Assembly: GCA_965215615.1 (NCBI GenBank)
Contig: OZ244068.1
Location: 372,001-436,000 of the forward strand
DNA: 64,000 nucleotides
Reading direction: 5' to 3'
From: CBDATA01 sp965215615
GTDB taxonomy: Bacteria > Acidobacteriota > Vicinamibacteria > Marinacidobacterales > Marinacidobacteraceae
This document shows positions 16,974-26,489 of this stretch, piece after piece (the first letter of the stretch is position 1; every line of letters starts with the position of its first letter). The position numbers were made by a program, and so were the translations under genes. A model generated the notes under the pieces. It had not been told where the DNA came from and did no database searches. It saw nothing but the letters and a program-made list of their open reading frames with translations.

Positions 16974-17882
16974 TCATTCCTCGAAATTTCCGAAAAGGGC
17001 CGCCCGTTGCGCCTCGCGGGAAACGGTTCGCACCGGTCGCGCCTCGATTCCCTCCTGCCGCAGCCGTCCCGCTCCGCGAACCGCCTCGTCCCATCCGGTG
17101 AAGACTCCGAACACCGCGGATCCGCTGCCCGACATCGCCGACGCGAACGCTCCGGCCTGCCGAAGCAAACTCCTGATCCGCGGTACTGCATGAGGGTTCG
17201 GGGACCGGCTCCACGCCTCCGAGTGCTCCAGATCATTTTCGAGGCTCACCCGGCCGACACCGGAGATTTCCACGATGTCCGCGGAGACGATCGCGCCGGA
17301 AATCGTAGCAGCACGCCCGGACAGGCCCCGGTAGGCATCCGGCGTGGAGATCCCGAAATCGGGCAGCGCCAGCACCAGAATCAGGCCGGGTTCGGAAGAA
17401 AGGGGATAGAGCGCCTCTCCCCGTCCCACCCCGAGCGCGAGCCCCCCCTCGAGAAAGTACGGAACATCCATGCCGATGCGGGCGGCGATCCCGACGAGCT
17501 TCGCCCGGCAGAGGCCGATCCCCCAGAGGCGATCGAGCGCGAAAAGAGCGCCGGCGGCATCCGCGCTGCCCCCGCCCAGCCCCCGGCCGGGGGGAATGCG
17601 CTTGTCGAGGTGGATGTGCACCGGCGGCGGAGCCTTCCCCGCGGCTTCGGCGAGCAGGCCAGCAGCCTTCAGGACGAGGTTTTCTCCCCCCTCGGGAATC
17701 GCCGGATCGCTGCATGTGAGCCGGACCCGGTCTCCGCCGGACTCGAAACGGAGCGTGTCCCACATCTCGACCCCGACCAGGAGGGTGCGGATGCGGTGAT
17801 ACCCATCTTCCCGACGGCCCAGAACCCGAAGGCCGAGGTTGACCTTGGCGGGCACCCGGATCTCGAACGTACGGTCGGACAT
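16974..17882 (-). CDS. ispE: 4-diphosphocytidyl-2-C-methyl-D-erythritol kinase
   Basis: GHMP-family kinase of the MEP isoprenoid pathway. It has 302 residues. Visible are AKVNLGLRVLGRREDGYH near the start, the ATP-binding IPPGRGLGGGSADAAGAL, and the C-terminal GHMP motif MSGSGSAVFGV. It lies between the LolB-like lipoprotein gene and tRNA-Gln. Confidence 0.96.
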   Translation of the reverse strand: MSDRTFEIRVPAKVNLGLRVLGRREDGYHRIRTLLVGVEMWDTLRFESGGDRVRLTCSDPAIPEGGENLVLKAAGLLAEAAGKAPPPVHIHLDKRIPPGRGLGGGSADAAGALFALDRLWGIGLCRAKLVGIAARIGMDVPYFLEGGLALGVGRGEALYPLSSEPGLILVLALPDFGISTPDAYRGLSGRAATISGAIVSADIVEISGVGRVSLENDLEHSEAWSRSPNPHAVPRIRSLLRQAGAFASAMSGSGSAVFGVFTGWDEAVRGAGRLRQEGIEARPVRTVSREAQRAALFGNFEE

Positions 17883-17888
17883 CAGGAA

Positions 17889-18692
17889 TCAGGGATCCCG
17901 GGCGAGGGCCGAAGCCGCCACTTCGCGAAAGCCGTCGGGAATGTCCAATTCGAAGGAATCCGGATGAAGTTCGGCGTTCACCTGGATTTCGGTGACCACG
18001 AAGGATGCGGTCACCCGGGGCGAGCGCACTTCGAACTCCCGGGGAGGCCAGCGCGAACCGCGCGGGTAGTGGACCTCGTAGTGGACCCGGCGCGGGGTTC
18101 CGGGCCGGACTGCCACCGCCCGCGCCACCCGCTCTCCATCCCAGAGGATCCGGCTCCCCCCGTCGAGCTCGATGCCGCCGTCGCCCTCGTTCCAGCGGAA
18201 CCGGTCGTTTCCCCGCAAGGGAACCCCGACACCCGAGAGCATGGCTGCCACGTCACGGGCGTTCACCGCAACTCCGATCAGCGAGCCGGTGAATGCGCCC
18301 AGTCCGGTGTCCCGGGTGAAGGCGCGTTTCGAGGGAGCGATCGCGGTCACCCCGCCGGGGCCGGCGACCAGCACCCAGCGGGCACCGCCCATCGCGCCAA
18401 AAAGCTCCATCCGGAGCCGCTCCACCGCCGCCCGGTCGGGCGCATCTTCCGGACGTTCGAAGACGAGCAGCAAATCCGCGGAGAAACGGCCGTCCTCGCC
18501 TTCCCCCCGCACCTCGAGGATGGACTGGTAGCGGCGGACTCGCGCGGCCTCTTCGGCCGCCGCCTCGAGGAGAGCGGCCGCCGTCTCGCGGTCCGAAGGA
18601 GGAACCGGCAGGGGGACTCCCCGGGCGCAGCCGAGAGGCATCGCGAGAGGAATCACGAGCGCCGCCAGGAAAAGGAGAGGACGGCGCGTCAC
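17889..18692 (-). CDS. Outer-membrane lipoprotein, LolB-like
   Basis: A predicted lipoprotein of 267 residues. The GTG at 18692 overlaps the upstream TPR gene stop (GTGA) and gives a signal peptide ending in the lipobox PLGC. The rest is rich in beta-strand patterns with the LolB-like stretch RRYQSILEVRGEGEDGRFSADLLLVFERP. LolB inserts lipoproteins into the outer membrane, and lolB commonly precedes ispE and prs, as here. Sequence similarity is modest, so a DUF4292-type relative is equally possible. Confidence 0.65.
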   Translation of the reverse strand: MTRRPLLFLAALVIPLAMPLGCARGVPLPVPPSDRETAAALLEAAAEEAARVRRYQSILEVRGEGEDGRFSADLLLVFERPEDAPDRAAVERLRMELFGAMGGARWVLVAGPGGVTAIAPSKRAFTRDTGLGAFTGSLIGVAVNARDVAAMLSGVGVPLRGNDRFRWNEGDGGIELDGGSRILWDGERVARAVAVRPGTPRRVHYEVHYPRGSRWPPREFEVRSPRVTASFVVTEIQVNAELHPDSFELDIPDGFREVAASALARDP

Positions 18693-20659
18693 TCGGGCTG
18701 CGGGATCGCTTCCCGAATCTTGTTGTGGATCGCCTCCTCGTCCAGCTCGTCCCCGTCGTCCTGTTCGAGCGCCTCGCGCCAGTAGCGCGCCGCGGCTTCG
18801 GCATCTCCCCGGGCCCGGTGGAAATCTCCGACGTGGTCCAGCACCACGGCGTTTCGCGGCATGCACCGCGCCGCCTCAAGGAGCGGAGGCCCGGCGAGTT
18901 CCACCTCTCCGCGCTGGAACAGCACCCAGCCGAGGCTGTCCAGGTAGGAGGGATTGCGCGGGTCGGTCTCGAGCGCCGCGCGGATCAGCTCTTCGGCTTC
19001 TTCGAGGCGATCCGGGGACTGATCCGGGGAGCCGGACATCATGTACCCGAGATAGTTGAGCGCGAGCGCGTGATCCGGCACCGCTTGGAGGACGGCCCGG
19101 AATTCGACCTCGGCTTCCGCGACCCGCCCCTGCCGCTCCAGAGCGGCACCGAGCTGGAACCGGAACGCGACGTTCCCGGGATCGCCCGCGAGCCATTCGC
19201 GCGAAAGCGCCTCCGCCGATGCGAAGTCCTGGCGCGAAGCGTGGTGGCGGACGGCCGCGTGGACCAGACCAGGCTGATCCGGATGCTTCGCACGAAGTTC
19301 CTCGAACAGCCGACGAGCCCCTTCCTCGTCCCCGAGCTCGGCCTTCACCCGCGCTTCGAGCGCCGCCACCACCAGATCTTCGGGGCGATCCGCAACCAGT
19401 GGTGCGATGGCCCGCGCCGCCTCCTCCGGCTCACCGGCGAGGAGCCAGGCTTCGATCATCAGCATCCGGAGCCGCCGGGAATCGGGTCGCTCTCCCGTGA
19501 TCGCAACCGCCTTTCGCAGGGAAAGGGCGGCATCCCGATGCTCCCCGAGCTCCTGCTGGATATGTGCGCGCCGCGTGAGGAAGTCCGCACGCCGCCCGGA
19601 GCCGTAGGCACTCTCCGGAAGCTCCAGCAGGCTTTCGATTTCGCGGGCCGCCCGGTCGTACTCGCATCGCTCCAGATGGATCCCGGAAAGCGCGAAACGC
19701 GCCGGTACCGAAGCCCGGTCCTGGTCCAGCAGCCGGGTCAGTGCCTCCTCCGCCTCGTCGAGCCTTCCCTGGGACTGGCGAACGAGAGACAGGCCCCAGA
19801 GCGCTGCCGCATTGTCGGGGTCTCCCGCGAGCACCCGCGTGAAGGCATCGCCCGCTTCCTCTCCCCGCGAGAGCCGGGCCAGCGCGTCGGCGTGCGCGAT
19901 CCCGATCCCCGCATCCTCGGGGTGATCGGCGGCGGCCTTTCCGTAGAGCTCCGCGAGCTCGACGAGCGCTTCACCCCGGTCGAATTCCGGGTGATCCTTC
20001 CTGAGGATTTCATCCACCATTTCCCGCGCTTCCGGCTGGCGGGGTTCGATCCGGAGTGCCTGCGCGAGATCGTCGAAGGCCTGCGCCGGATCGCCGTCGC
20101 GGAGCCGCAGCTCGGCGAGCAGCACGAACTCGGCATAGGCCTGGGGCGCGAGGCGGACCAGTTCCCGGAGGTGGTGCTCGGCTTCTTCCGGCCGCTGCAT
20201 CATGGCCAGCGTCCGGGCGAGCCGGGAACGGCTGCGGAGGTCATCGGGCACCACCCGAACGGCTTCCGAAAACGCCTCGATGGCCCGTTCGGCTTCCGCC
20301 GGATCCTGGCTCGTGCGAAAGCCGAGGAGGTTCAGCTCTCCGAGAAGCCGGTGGGCTTCGGCAGCATCGGGGTCACGGCCCACCGCCCGGGTCGCCGCTT
20401 CCCTCGCCCCCATCAGATCCTCGCTCCGCGCTCGGGTCGAAGCGAGCGCGACCAGCGGCCCGGCGCTCTCCTCGTCCAGCTCGGCGGCGAGCGCGAAGGC
20501 CCGGGCGGCGGCATCGAGATCCCCCGCTTCTTCGGCAACCCGGCCCTCGCCGAACACCCGGTACGCCTCGGCCACCGGATCCACCGGAGTCGGCGGCACC
20601 TCCCCGGTCTGCGGAAGCCCCATCACCCCGGCGAGGAGGAACAGCAGACCGGGCATCAC
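18689..20659 (-). CDS. Exported tetratricopeptide-repeat protein
   Basis: A 656-residue protein with a short hydrophobic N-terminus (LLFLLAGVMGLP), suggesting export, then at least twelve helical TPR units spread over the whole length, with typical W/L-G-Y-A-F/P spacing (for example ALNYLGYMMSG and YLDSLGWVLFQRGEVELA near the C-terminus). TPR arrays mediate protein-protein contacts. The gene is translationally coupled to the LolB-like gene, so a role in envelope assembly is a reasonable inference; no specific function is visible. Confidence 0.8.
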   Translation of the reverse strand: MMPGLLFLLAGVMGLPQTGEVPPTPVDPVAEAYRVFGEGRVAEEAGDLDAAARAFALAAELDEESAGPLVALASTRARSEDLMGAREAATRAVGRDPDAAEAHRLLGELNLLGFRTSQDPAEAERAIEAFSEAVRVVPDDLRSRSRLARTLAMMQRPEEAEHHLRELVRLAPQAYAEFVLLAELRLRDGDPAQAFDDLAQALRIEPRQPEAREMVDEILRKDHPEFDRGEALVELAELYGKAAADHPEDAGIGIAHADALARLSRGEEAGDAFTRVLAGDPDNAAALWGLSLVRQSQGRLDEAEEALTRLLDQDRASVPARFALSGIHLERCEYDRAAREIESLLELPESAYGSGRRADFLTRRAHIQQELGEHRDAALSLRKAVAITGERPDSRRLRMLMIEAWLLAGEPEEAARAIAPLVADRPEDLVVAALEARVKAELGDEEGARRLFEELRAKHPDQPGLVHAAVRHHASRQDFASAEALSREWLAGDPGNVAFRFQLGAALERQGRVAEAEVEFRAVLQAVPDHALALNYLGYMMSGSPDQSPDRLEEAEELIRAALETDPRNPSYLDSLGWVLFQRGEVELAGPPLLEAARCMPRNAVVLDHVGDFHRARGDAEAAARYWREALEQDDGDELDEEAIHNKIREAIPQPE

Positions 20660-20680
20660 CGCAGAATTATACGAAGGGGG

Positions 20681-22249
20681 TCAGTGCCGGAAATGCCGGA
20701 TGCCGGTGAACATCATCGCCATCCCCTGCTCGTCGGCGGCGGCGATCACTTCCTCGTCCCGCACCGACCCGCCGGGCTGGATGATGGCGCGGATGCCGGC
20801 GGCGGCGAGGGAGTCCGGGCCGTCGCGGAACGGGAAGAAGGCATCCGAGGCCGCGACCGCGCCCTCCACCGGAACCTGTGCCTTTTCGACCGCAAGACGG
20901 CAGGAATCGAGCCGGCTCATCTGGCCGGCACCGACCCCGAGGAGCTTCGTCTCCCGGGCGATCACGATGGCGTTGGAGCGGACGTGCCGGGCGACTCTCC
21001 ACGCGAACCGGAGTCCGGTGCGTTCCTCGTCGGTGGGCTCCCGCCGGGTCACCACCCGGAATCCGCCGCCGTCGTCTTCCCCCATCCGGTCCCAGTCCTG
21101 GACCAAAAGCCCGCCGGCGACCCGGGTAAGATGCGGCCCGCACGGGCGGAAGTCCTCGAGCGCTCCCGTTTCGATCAGCCGCAGCTTGCGCTTCCGCTTG
21201 AGCTTCGAAAGCGCCTCCGGCTCGAAACCCGGCGCAACGATGGCCTCGAGGAACGTCTTCGCGAGCTCCTCGGCGGTGGCTTCGTCCACCGGGCGGGAAA
21301 GGCCGACGATGCCGCCGAACGCCGAGACCGGATCGGTGGCGCGGGCGGCCGCGTAGGCTTCGGCGAGCGTCGCCCCCACCGCCGCCCCGGCCGGATTCAG
21401 GTGCTTGATGACCACCGCCGCCGCTTCTCCGAGCGAGGCCAGATCGGCCACCGCCCGGAGCGCGGCATCGAGGTCGAGGATGTTGTTGTAGGAAAGCTCG
21501 CGTCCTCCGAGCTGATTTCCGAAGGGGATTCCCCGGCCCCCGGCATCGGGATCCCGGTAGAGCGCCGCGGTCTGGTGCGGGTTCTCCCCGTAACGAAGTG
21601 TGGAAACCCGCTCGAAGGACGGAAGGAAACGCGGCGGGAACCGGGTCCCGGCCTCCGCGGCGAACCACCCGGCGATCCGGCTCTCGTAGTCGGCGGTGGC
21701 CTCGAACGCCTTCGCCGCGAGCTTGCGGCGCGCCGGCGCGGAGGATGCCCCGGCATCGAGCGCTTCGAGCACCGCCGGGTAGTCGGCAGGATCCACCGCG
21801 ACCAGCACGTCGGGCCAGTTCTTGGCCGCCGCCCGGACGAGACAGGGACCGCCGATATCGATGTTCTCCCGGATGACATCCGGCCCGGCACCGCTCGCGA
21901 GCGTCTCCTCGAAGGGGTAGAAGTTCACCGCCACCACGTCCACCGGCAGGATTTCCTGCTGCGCCAGGGTGGTGAGGTCGTCCGGATGCGAACGCCGGGC
22001 GAGGATGCCGGCGTGGATGACCGGATGGAGTGTCTTCACTCGCCCGCCGAGGATTTCGGGCTGCCCGGTGATGTCGGAAACCGCCCGGTAGGCGATTCCG
22101 TGCTCACCGAGGAAGCGGGCGGTTCCCCCGCTGGCCGCGAGCTCGAAACCGCGTTCGAGGAGGCCGCGGGCCAGCTCGTCGAGCCCCTCTTTCCGGGTAA
22201 CGCTCAGCAGCGCCCGGCGGGAGGGCGCTTTTGAGCTTGGGTCGGCCAC
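20681..22249 (-). CDS. purH: Bifunctional AICAR formyltransferase / IMP cyclohydrolase
   Basis: Performs the last two steps of purine synthesis. It has 522 residues from the GTG at 22249. The N-terminal MGS-like cyclohydrolase domain has ALLSVTRKEGLDELA, GGTARFLGEHGI and GRVKTLHPVIHAGIL; the formyltransferase domain has LRYGENPHQTAALY, IKHLNPAGAA and SDAFFPFRDG with a C-terminal GGSVRDEEVI. An upstream in-frame extension overlaps selA antisense and is not favoured. Divergent from selA with a 56-bp gap. Confidence 0.97.
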   Translation of the reverse strand: MADPSSKAPSRRALLSVTRKEGLDELARGLLERGFELAASGGTARFLGEHGIAYRAVSDITGQPEILGGRVKTLHPVIHAGILARRSHPDDLTTLAQQEILPVDVVAVNFYPFEETLASGAGPDVIRENIDIGGPCLVRAAAKNWPDVLVAVDPADYPAVLEALDAGASSAPARRKLAAKAFEATADYESRIAGWFAAEAGTRFPPRFLPSFERVSTLRYGENPHQTAALYRDPDAGGRGIPFGNQLGGRELSYNNILDLDAALRAVADLASLGEAAAVVIKHLNPAGAAVGATLAEAYAAARATDPVSAFGGIVGLSRPVDEATAEELAKTFLEAIVAPGFEPEALSKLKRKRKLRLIETGALEDFRPCGPHLTRVAGGLLVQDWDRMGEDDGGGFRVVTRREPTDEERTGLRFAWRVARHVRSNAIVIARETKLLGVGAGQMSRLDSCRLAVEKAQVPVEGAVAASDAFFPFRDGPDSLAAAGIRAIIQPGGSVRDEEVIAAADEQGMAMMFTGIRHFRH

Positions 22250-22305
22250 GGGAACCCGGAATTCTAGCAACCGGGAAACCGCCCGAGGCCGGCTATTCTC
22301 GCCGG

Positions 22306-23760
22306 GTGACCGCCGCCGCTCCGCCCTCTCCCGACCAGATTCCCGCGGTGGGGCGGCTCCTCGAAACACCGGAATTCCGGGTTCTCGTTTCCCGCCATGG
22401 ACACGGCCCGGTCAAGGCGGCGCTGCGCGCGGAAACCGGCACCATCCGCCGGGCGATGCGGGCCGGAATTCCCGAAGCGATTCCGCCGCTCTTCCGGAGA
22501 GTGCCGGGGGAGCACCTGCTGCTCGCCGTCGGGGAGCGGCTCCGGGACGCGCGGGGTGCCGGGCTCCGGCGGGTACTGAATGCGACCGGGGTGATCGTCC
22601 ACACCAATCTGGGGCGCGCTCCGGTCTCCCGGCGGGCGGGGGTGGCCATGTTCGAGGCGGCGACTTCCTACACCGATCTGGAGTTCGACCTCGATACCGG
22701 GGGCCGGGGCAGCCGGCACGACCACGTCGCTTCCCTCTTCGAAGGGATGTTTCCGGGCCGGGCGGCGATGGTGGTGGGAAACGCGGCAGGCGCGGTCCTG
22801 CTCGCTCTCGACACCCTGGCCCGCGGCCGGAAGGTGGTGGTCTCCCGCGGGGAGCTGGTGGAGATCGGCGGCTCCTTCCGGGTGCCGGAGATCATGGAGC
22901 GGAGCGGCGCCCGGCTGGTGGAAGTCGGGACGACCAACCGCACCCGGATCGAGGACTATCGGCGGGCGCTCGAAGCGGAGGCCGACCCTTCGGCGACGAC
23001 CGGCGCGCTGCTCCGGGTGCACCCTTCCAACTTCCGCGTCGTCGGCTTCACCGAATCGGCATCCACCCGGGATCTTGCCCGCCTCGGTGCCGAGTTCGGG
23101 ATTCCGGTCATCGAGGACTTCGGGAGCGGCAACACCTTCCACCTCCGCGATTTCGGCGCGACCGGAGAGGAAGAGGAGCCCACCCTCGCCGAATGTGTGG
23201 CGGCGGGGCCCGATCTCGTGATCTTCTCGGGCGACAAGCTGCTCGGCGGCCCGCAGGCCGGCATCCTGCTCGGAACTCCCGAGGCCATCGCCCGCTGCCG
23301 GAAGAATCCGCTCGCCCGGGCGCTCCGGGCCGACAAGACCGCCATCGCCGGGCTGCTCGAAACCCTCTGGAGCCACGCTTCGGGGCGGGCGCGCGACGAA
23401 GTGCCGGTGGTCCGTGCGCTCGCCCGGCCGCTTTCCGAGGTCGAGCGCGACGCGGAAAGGCTCCGCGACCGGCTTCGGCCTCCGGCGGGCTGGACGGCGG
23501 ACGTGATCCCCGAGATCTCGCGGGTGGGCGGCGGAGCGGCCCCGGATGCCGGAATCCCGACCCGTTGCCTCGCGCTCGCCTGCGAAGGCGATTCCGCAGA
23601 GGCGATCCGTCGCCGCCTGCTCGCCGGCGATCCACCGGTCGCCGTCCGAGTGCGGGACGAACGGATCCTGCTCGACCCCCGGACCCTGCTCGAGGACGAG
23701 CTCGACGAGCTGGAAATCGTCCTTCAGGAACTGGTAGCTACCATTCCGGGGCAGCGATGA
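22306..23760 (+). CDS. selA: L-seryl-tRNA(Sec) selenium transferase
   Basis: PLP enzyme that converts Ser-tRNA(Sec) to Sec-tRNA(Sec). It has 484 residues from the GTG at 22306. Motifs are RRVLNATGVIVHTNLGRAP, YTDLEFDLDTGGRGSRHDHV, EDFGSGNTFHL and FSGDKLLGGPQAG with the PLP lysine. This indicates that the organism makes selenoproteins; selB, selD and tRNA-Sec are not in this window. It starts an operon with thiS, thiG, nth and an F420-type oxidoreductase. Confidence 0.96.
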   Translation: MTAAAPPSPDQIPAVGRLLETPEFRVLVSRHGHGPVKAALRAETGTIRRAMRAGIPEAIPPLFRRVPGEHLLLAVGERLRDARGAGLRRVLNATGVIVHTNLGRAPVSRRAGVAMFEAATSYTDLEFDLDTGGRGSRHDHVASLFEGMFPGRAAMVVGNAAGAVLLALDTLARGRKVVVSRGELVEIGGSFRVPEIMERSGARLVEVGTTNRTRIEDYRRALEAEADPSATTGALLRVHPSNFRVVGFTESASTRDLARLGAEFGIPVIEDFGSGNTFHLRDFGATGEEEEPTLAECVAAGPDLVIFSGDKLLGGPQAGILLGTPEAIARCRKNPLARALRADKTAIAGLLETLWSHASGRARDEVPVVRALARPLSEVERDAERLRDRLRPPAGWTADVIPEISRVGGGAAPDAGIPTRCLALACEGDSAEAIRRRLLAGDPPVAVRVRDERILLDPRTLLEDELDELEIVLQELVATIPGQR

Positions 23761-23984
23761 GAGAGTCACGAGCCGAGCCGGTCGTTCGGGTGGATCTGAA
23801 CGGCGAACCGCGGGCCCTGCCCGCCCCGGCCTCGGTGCGTAGCGCCCTCGAAACGCTGGGGCTCGGGAGCCGGCCGGTCGCGGTCGAGCTGAACGGACGC
23901 CTGGTGCGAAAGAGAAACCACGAGGAAACGCCGATCCGCGAAGGCGACCGCGTGGAAATCGTGACCTTCGTCGGTGGTGGCTGA
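23757..23984 (+). CDS. thiS: Sulfur carrier protein ThiS
   Basis: A 75-residue beta-grasp protein that carries sulfur as a C-terminal thiocarboxylate for thiazole synthesis. It ends in GGG, with the required terminal Gly-Gly. It has the core RVDLNGEPRALPAPASVRSA and VAVELNGRLVRKR. ATG 23757 overlaps the selA stop, and its own end overlaps the thiG start. Confidence 0.93.
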   Translation: MRESRAEPVVRVDLNGEPRALPAPASVRSALETLGLGSRPVAVELNGRLVRKRNHEETPIREGDRVEIVTFVGGG

Positions 23985-24765
23985 CTCCCTTCCGCAGGAC
24001 GCGCCCCTCACCATCGCGGGGCGCGCTTTCGGATCGAGGCTGATCCTCGGCACCGGCAAATACAGCTCGAACGAGCTGATGCAGGAGTGCCACGAGGCCT
24101 CCGGGTGCGAGATGGTGACGGTGGCGGTGCGCCGGGTGGACCTCGCGGCGAGCGGAACCCTGCTGGATTTCATCCCCCGCGACCGGCTGACCCTGCTCCC
24201 CAACACCGCCGACTGCTTCACCGCGGACGAAGCGGTGCGCGCCGCCCGGCTGGGGCGGGAGGCCGGCCTCTCCTCGTGGGTCAAGCTGGAAGTGATCGGG
24301 GACCGCAAGACGCTCTATCCCGATAACGAAGAGCTCCTCAAGGCCACCCGCGAGCTGGTCGCCGAGGGGTTCGTGGTCCTCCCCTATACGAACGATGACG
24401 TGGTGGTCGCGAAAAAGCTCGAGGATGCCGGCGCGGCAGCGGTGATGCCGCTCGGCGCTCCGATCGGCTCCGGGCTCGGGATCCGGAACCGGAACAACAT
24501 CACGCTCATCCGCGAAGCCGTCTCGGTTCCGGTGATCGTGGATGCCGGCGTCGGGACCGCTTCGGATGTCGCGATCGCGATGGAGCTCGGGGCCGACGGG
24601 GTGCTGCTGAACACTGCGGTCGCCGCGGCGGAGAACCCGGTCGCCATGGCGCTCGCCATGCGCCGGGGTGTCGAGGCGGGACGCCTGTCCTTCCTCGCCG
24701 GCCGGATGCCGCGGCGTCGTTACGCCACCGCCTCCTCGCCGCCCGCCGACGCGCCCCTCGCCTGA
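23974..24765 (+). CDS. thiG: Thiazole synthase
   Basis: Makes the thiazole phosphate moiety of thiamine from deoxyxylulose phosphate, ThiS-thiocarboxylate and dehydroglycine. It has about 262 residues; two adjacent GTG codons (23974 and 23977) are possible starts. Motifs are GSRLILGTGKYSS, KLEVIGDRKTLYPDN, PLGAPIGSGLGIRN and VIVDAGVGTASDVAIAMELG. It overlaps thiS. Confidence 0.97.
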   Translation: MVADSLPQDAPLTIAGRAFGSRLILGTGKYSSNELMQECHEASGCEMVTVAVRRVDLAASGTLLDFIPRDRLTLLPNTADCFTADEAVRAARLGREAGLSSWVKLEVIGDRKTLYPDNEELLKATRELVAEGFVVLPYTNDDVVVAKKLEDAGAAAVMPLGAPIGSGLGIRNRNNITLIREAVSVPVIVDAGVGTASDVAIAMELGADGVLLNTAVAAAENPVAMALAMRRGVEAGRLSFLAGRMPRRRYATASSPPADAPLA

Positions 24766-24777
24766 CTCGAGAAGCCG

Positions 24778-25452
24778 GTGGCAGAAAAAACCCCGGCCGA
24801 GCAGGCGGAAGCCGCCGAAAAGCGGCGGGCGCGACGCATCTCTCGCGCTCTCGTGAAGGAGTACCCGGAGGCAGAATGCGCGCTGACGCACGAATCGGCC
24901 CTTCAGCTCCTCATGGCCACCATCCTTTCGGCGCAGTGCACCGACCGCCGGGTGAACATGGTCACCCCGGCTCTTTTCGCGCGGTATCCGGATGCTTCCG
25001 CCTTCGCCGAGGCAAACCCGGAGGAGCTGGAGAACCTGATCCACTCCACCGGCTTCTTCCGGAACAAGGCGCGTTCCATCGTGGGGGCCGCCCGGCGCAT
25101 CCGCGACCATTTCGGCGGAGAGGTTCCGGACCGGATGGAGGATCTGCTCACCCTCCCCGGCGTGGCGCGGAAAACCGCGAACGTGGTGCTCGGGGTCTGG
25201 TTCAAGAAGGCCGAGGGCGTGGTGGTGGACACCCACGTCTTCCGGATCGCGCACCGGCTGGGGCTCGCCCCGAAGAAGAACCCGGCCCGCACCGAGACCC
25301 AACTGATGGCGCTGCTGCCCCGCTCTCACTGGGTGGGGTTCAGCCACCGGGTGATCCTCCACGGCCGGAGCGTCTGCCCGGCCCGAAAGCCTCGCTGCGA
25401 GGAATGCCCGCTCCTCGCTGACTGCCCGCGCTACGGCGTGGAAGACACCTGA
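24778..25452 (+). CDS. nth: Endonuclease III
   Basis: DNA glycosylase/AP lyase for oxidised pyrimidines. It has 224 residues from the GTG at 24778. It has the helix-hairpin-helix LLTLPGVARKTANVVL, the catalytic Lys within that region, the catalytic Asp in VVVDTHVFRIAHRLGL, and the [4Fe-4S] cluster CPARKPRCEECPLLADC (C-x6-C-x2-C-x5-C). It lies 12 bp after thiG and overlaps the next gene by one base. Confidence 0.97.
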   Translation: MAEKTPAEQAEAAEKRRARRISRALVKEYPEAECALTHESALQLLMATILSAQCTDRRVNMVTPALFARYPDASAFAEANPEELENLIHSTGFFRNKARSIVGAARRIRDHFGGEVPDRMEDLLTLPGVARKTANVVLGVWFKKAEGVVVDTHVFRIAHRLGLAPKKNPARTETQLMALLPRSHWVGFSHRVILHGRSVCPARKPRCEECPLLADCPRYGVEDT

Positions 25453-26489
25453 TGCGGCTTGGCCTCTATCTGGGCTTTCTCGGAGCCGGCATGGACCCGG
25501 TCCGATCGGCGATCCGGGCGGAAGCCGCCGGCTTCGATTCGGTGTGGGTGGCGGAGGCCTGGGGTGCCGACGCGGTCTCGGTGCTCGGGTTCATCGGCGC
25601 GAAGACGGAGCGCATCGCCCTCGGAACCTCGATCCTGCCGGTGGGCTCGCGGACTCCGGCGCTGCTCGCCCAGACCGCCGCGACCTTCGACCACCTGAGC
25701 GGCGGCCGGTTCCTTCTCGGGCTCGGCGTTTCGGGCCCGCAGGTGATGGAGGGGTGGCACGGGGTTCCGTTCGCCGAGCCCGGAGTCCGGCTGCGGGAGG
25801 CGGTCGAGATCGTCCGCCGGGCGCTCGCCCGCGAGGCACCGCTCGCCTACGCGGGCCGCCACCACCAGCTCCCGCTCGAAGGCGGGACCGGCCTCGGCAA
25901 GCCGCTGAAGCTGCGCTTACCTGCCCCGGAGCGCGAGATGCCGATCTACCTTGCGACCATCGGCCCCCAAAACACCGAACTGACCGCGCGGATCGCCGAC
26001 GGATGGCTTCCCTTCCTGTTTTCGCCCGAACGCTGCGCCGAAGTCTTCGGCCCGGCGCTCGAACGCGGACGGGCGGCCCGCGAAATCCCGGGGCCGCTCG
26101 ACATCGCTCCGCTGGTCTCCGGCGCGATCGGCGAGGACCTCGACGCGCTCCGCGACCGGATGCGGCCGAACATCGCGCTCTACGTGGGAGGGATGGGCGC
26201 CCGGCAGAAGAACTTCTACCGCGATCTGGTGGATCGCTACGGATTCCCCGAGGAAGCCCGCCGCATCCAGGAGCTCTTCCTCGACGGACACCGGAAGGAG
26301 GCGGAAGCGGCGGTCCCCGACCGGCTGGTGGACGAAGTCAGCCTGGTCGGCCCGCCCTCCCGCATCGCCGAACGGGTCGCGGCCCACCAGGAAGCCGGGG
26401 TCACGACCCTGATCGTCTCGCTCCCCCCGGACGACGAGGGGGCGCCGAACCCGAAGGATCTGGAGACCCTCCGCCGCCTCTGCTCCTGA
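25452..26489 (+). CDS. LLM-class F420-dependent oxidoreductase
   Basis: A 345-residue luciferase-like TIM-barrel flavin/F420 oxidoreductase. Features are GFDSVWVAEAWGADAVSVLG, ALGTSILPVGSRTPALLAQTA, FDHLSGGRFLLGLGVSGPQV and a C-terminal VTTLIVSLPP. These match the F420-dependent branch rather than bacterial luciferase. Substrate cannot be read from sequence. Start ATG overlaps the nth stop, so it is the last gene of the selA operon. Its 3' end overlaps the convergent HTH gene by 89 bp. Confidence 0.87.
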   Translation: MRLGLYLGFLGAGMDPVRSAIRAEAAGFDSVWVAEAWGADAVSVLGFIGAKTERIALGTSILPVGSRTPALLAQTAATFDHLSGGRFLLGLGVSGPQVMEGWHGVPFAEPGVRLREAVEIVRRALAREAPLAYAGRHHQLPLEGGTGLGKPLKLRLPAPEREMPIYLATIGPQNTELTARIADGWLPFLFSPERCAEVFGPALERGRAAREIPGPLDIAPLVSGAIGEDLDALRDRMRPNIALYVGGMGARQKNFYRDLVDRYGFPEEARRIQELFLDGHRKEAEAAVPDRLVDEVSLVGPPSRIAERVAAHQEAGVTTLIVSLPPDDEGAPNPKDLETLRRLCS

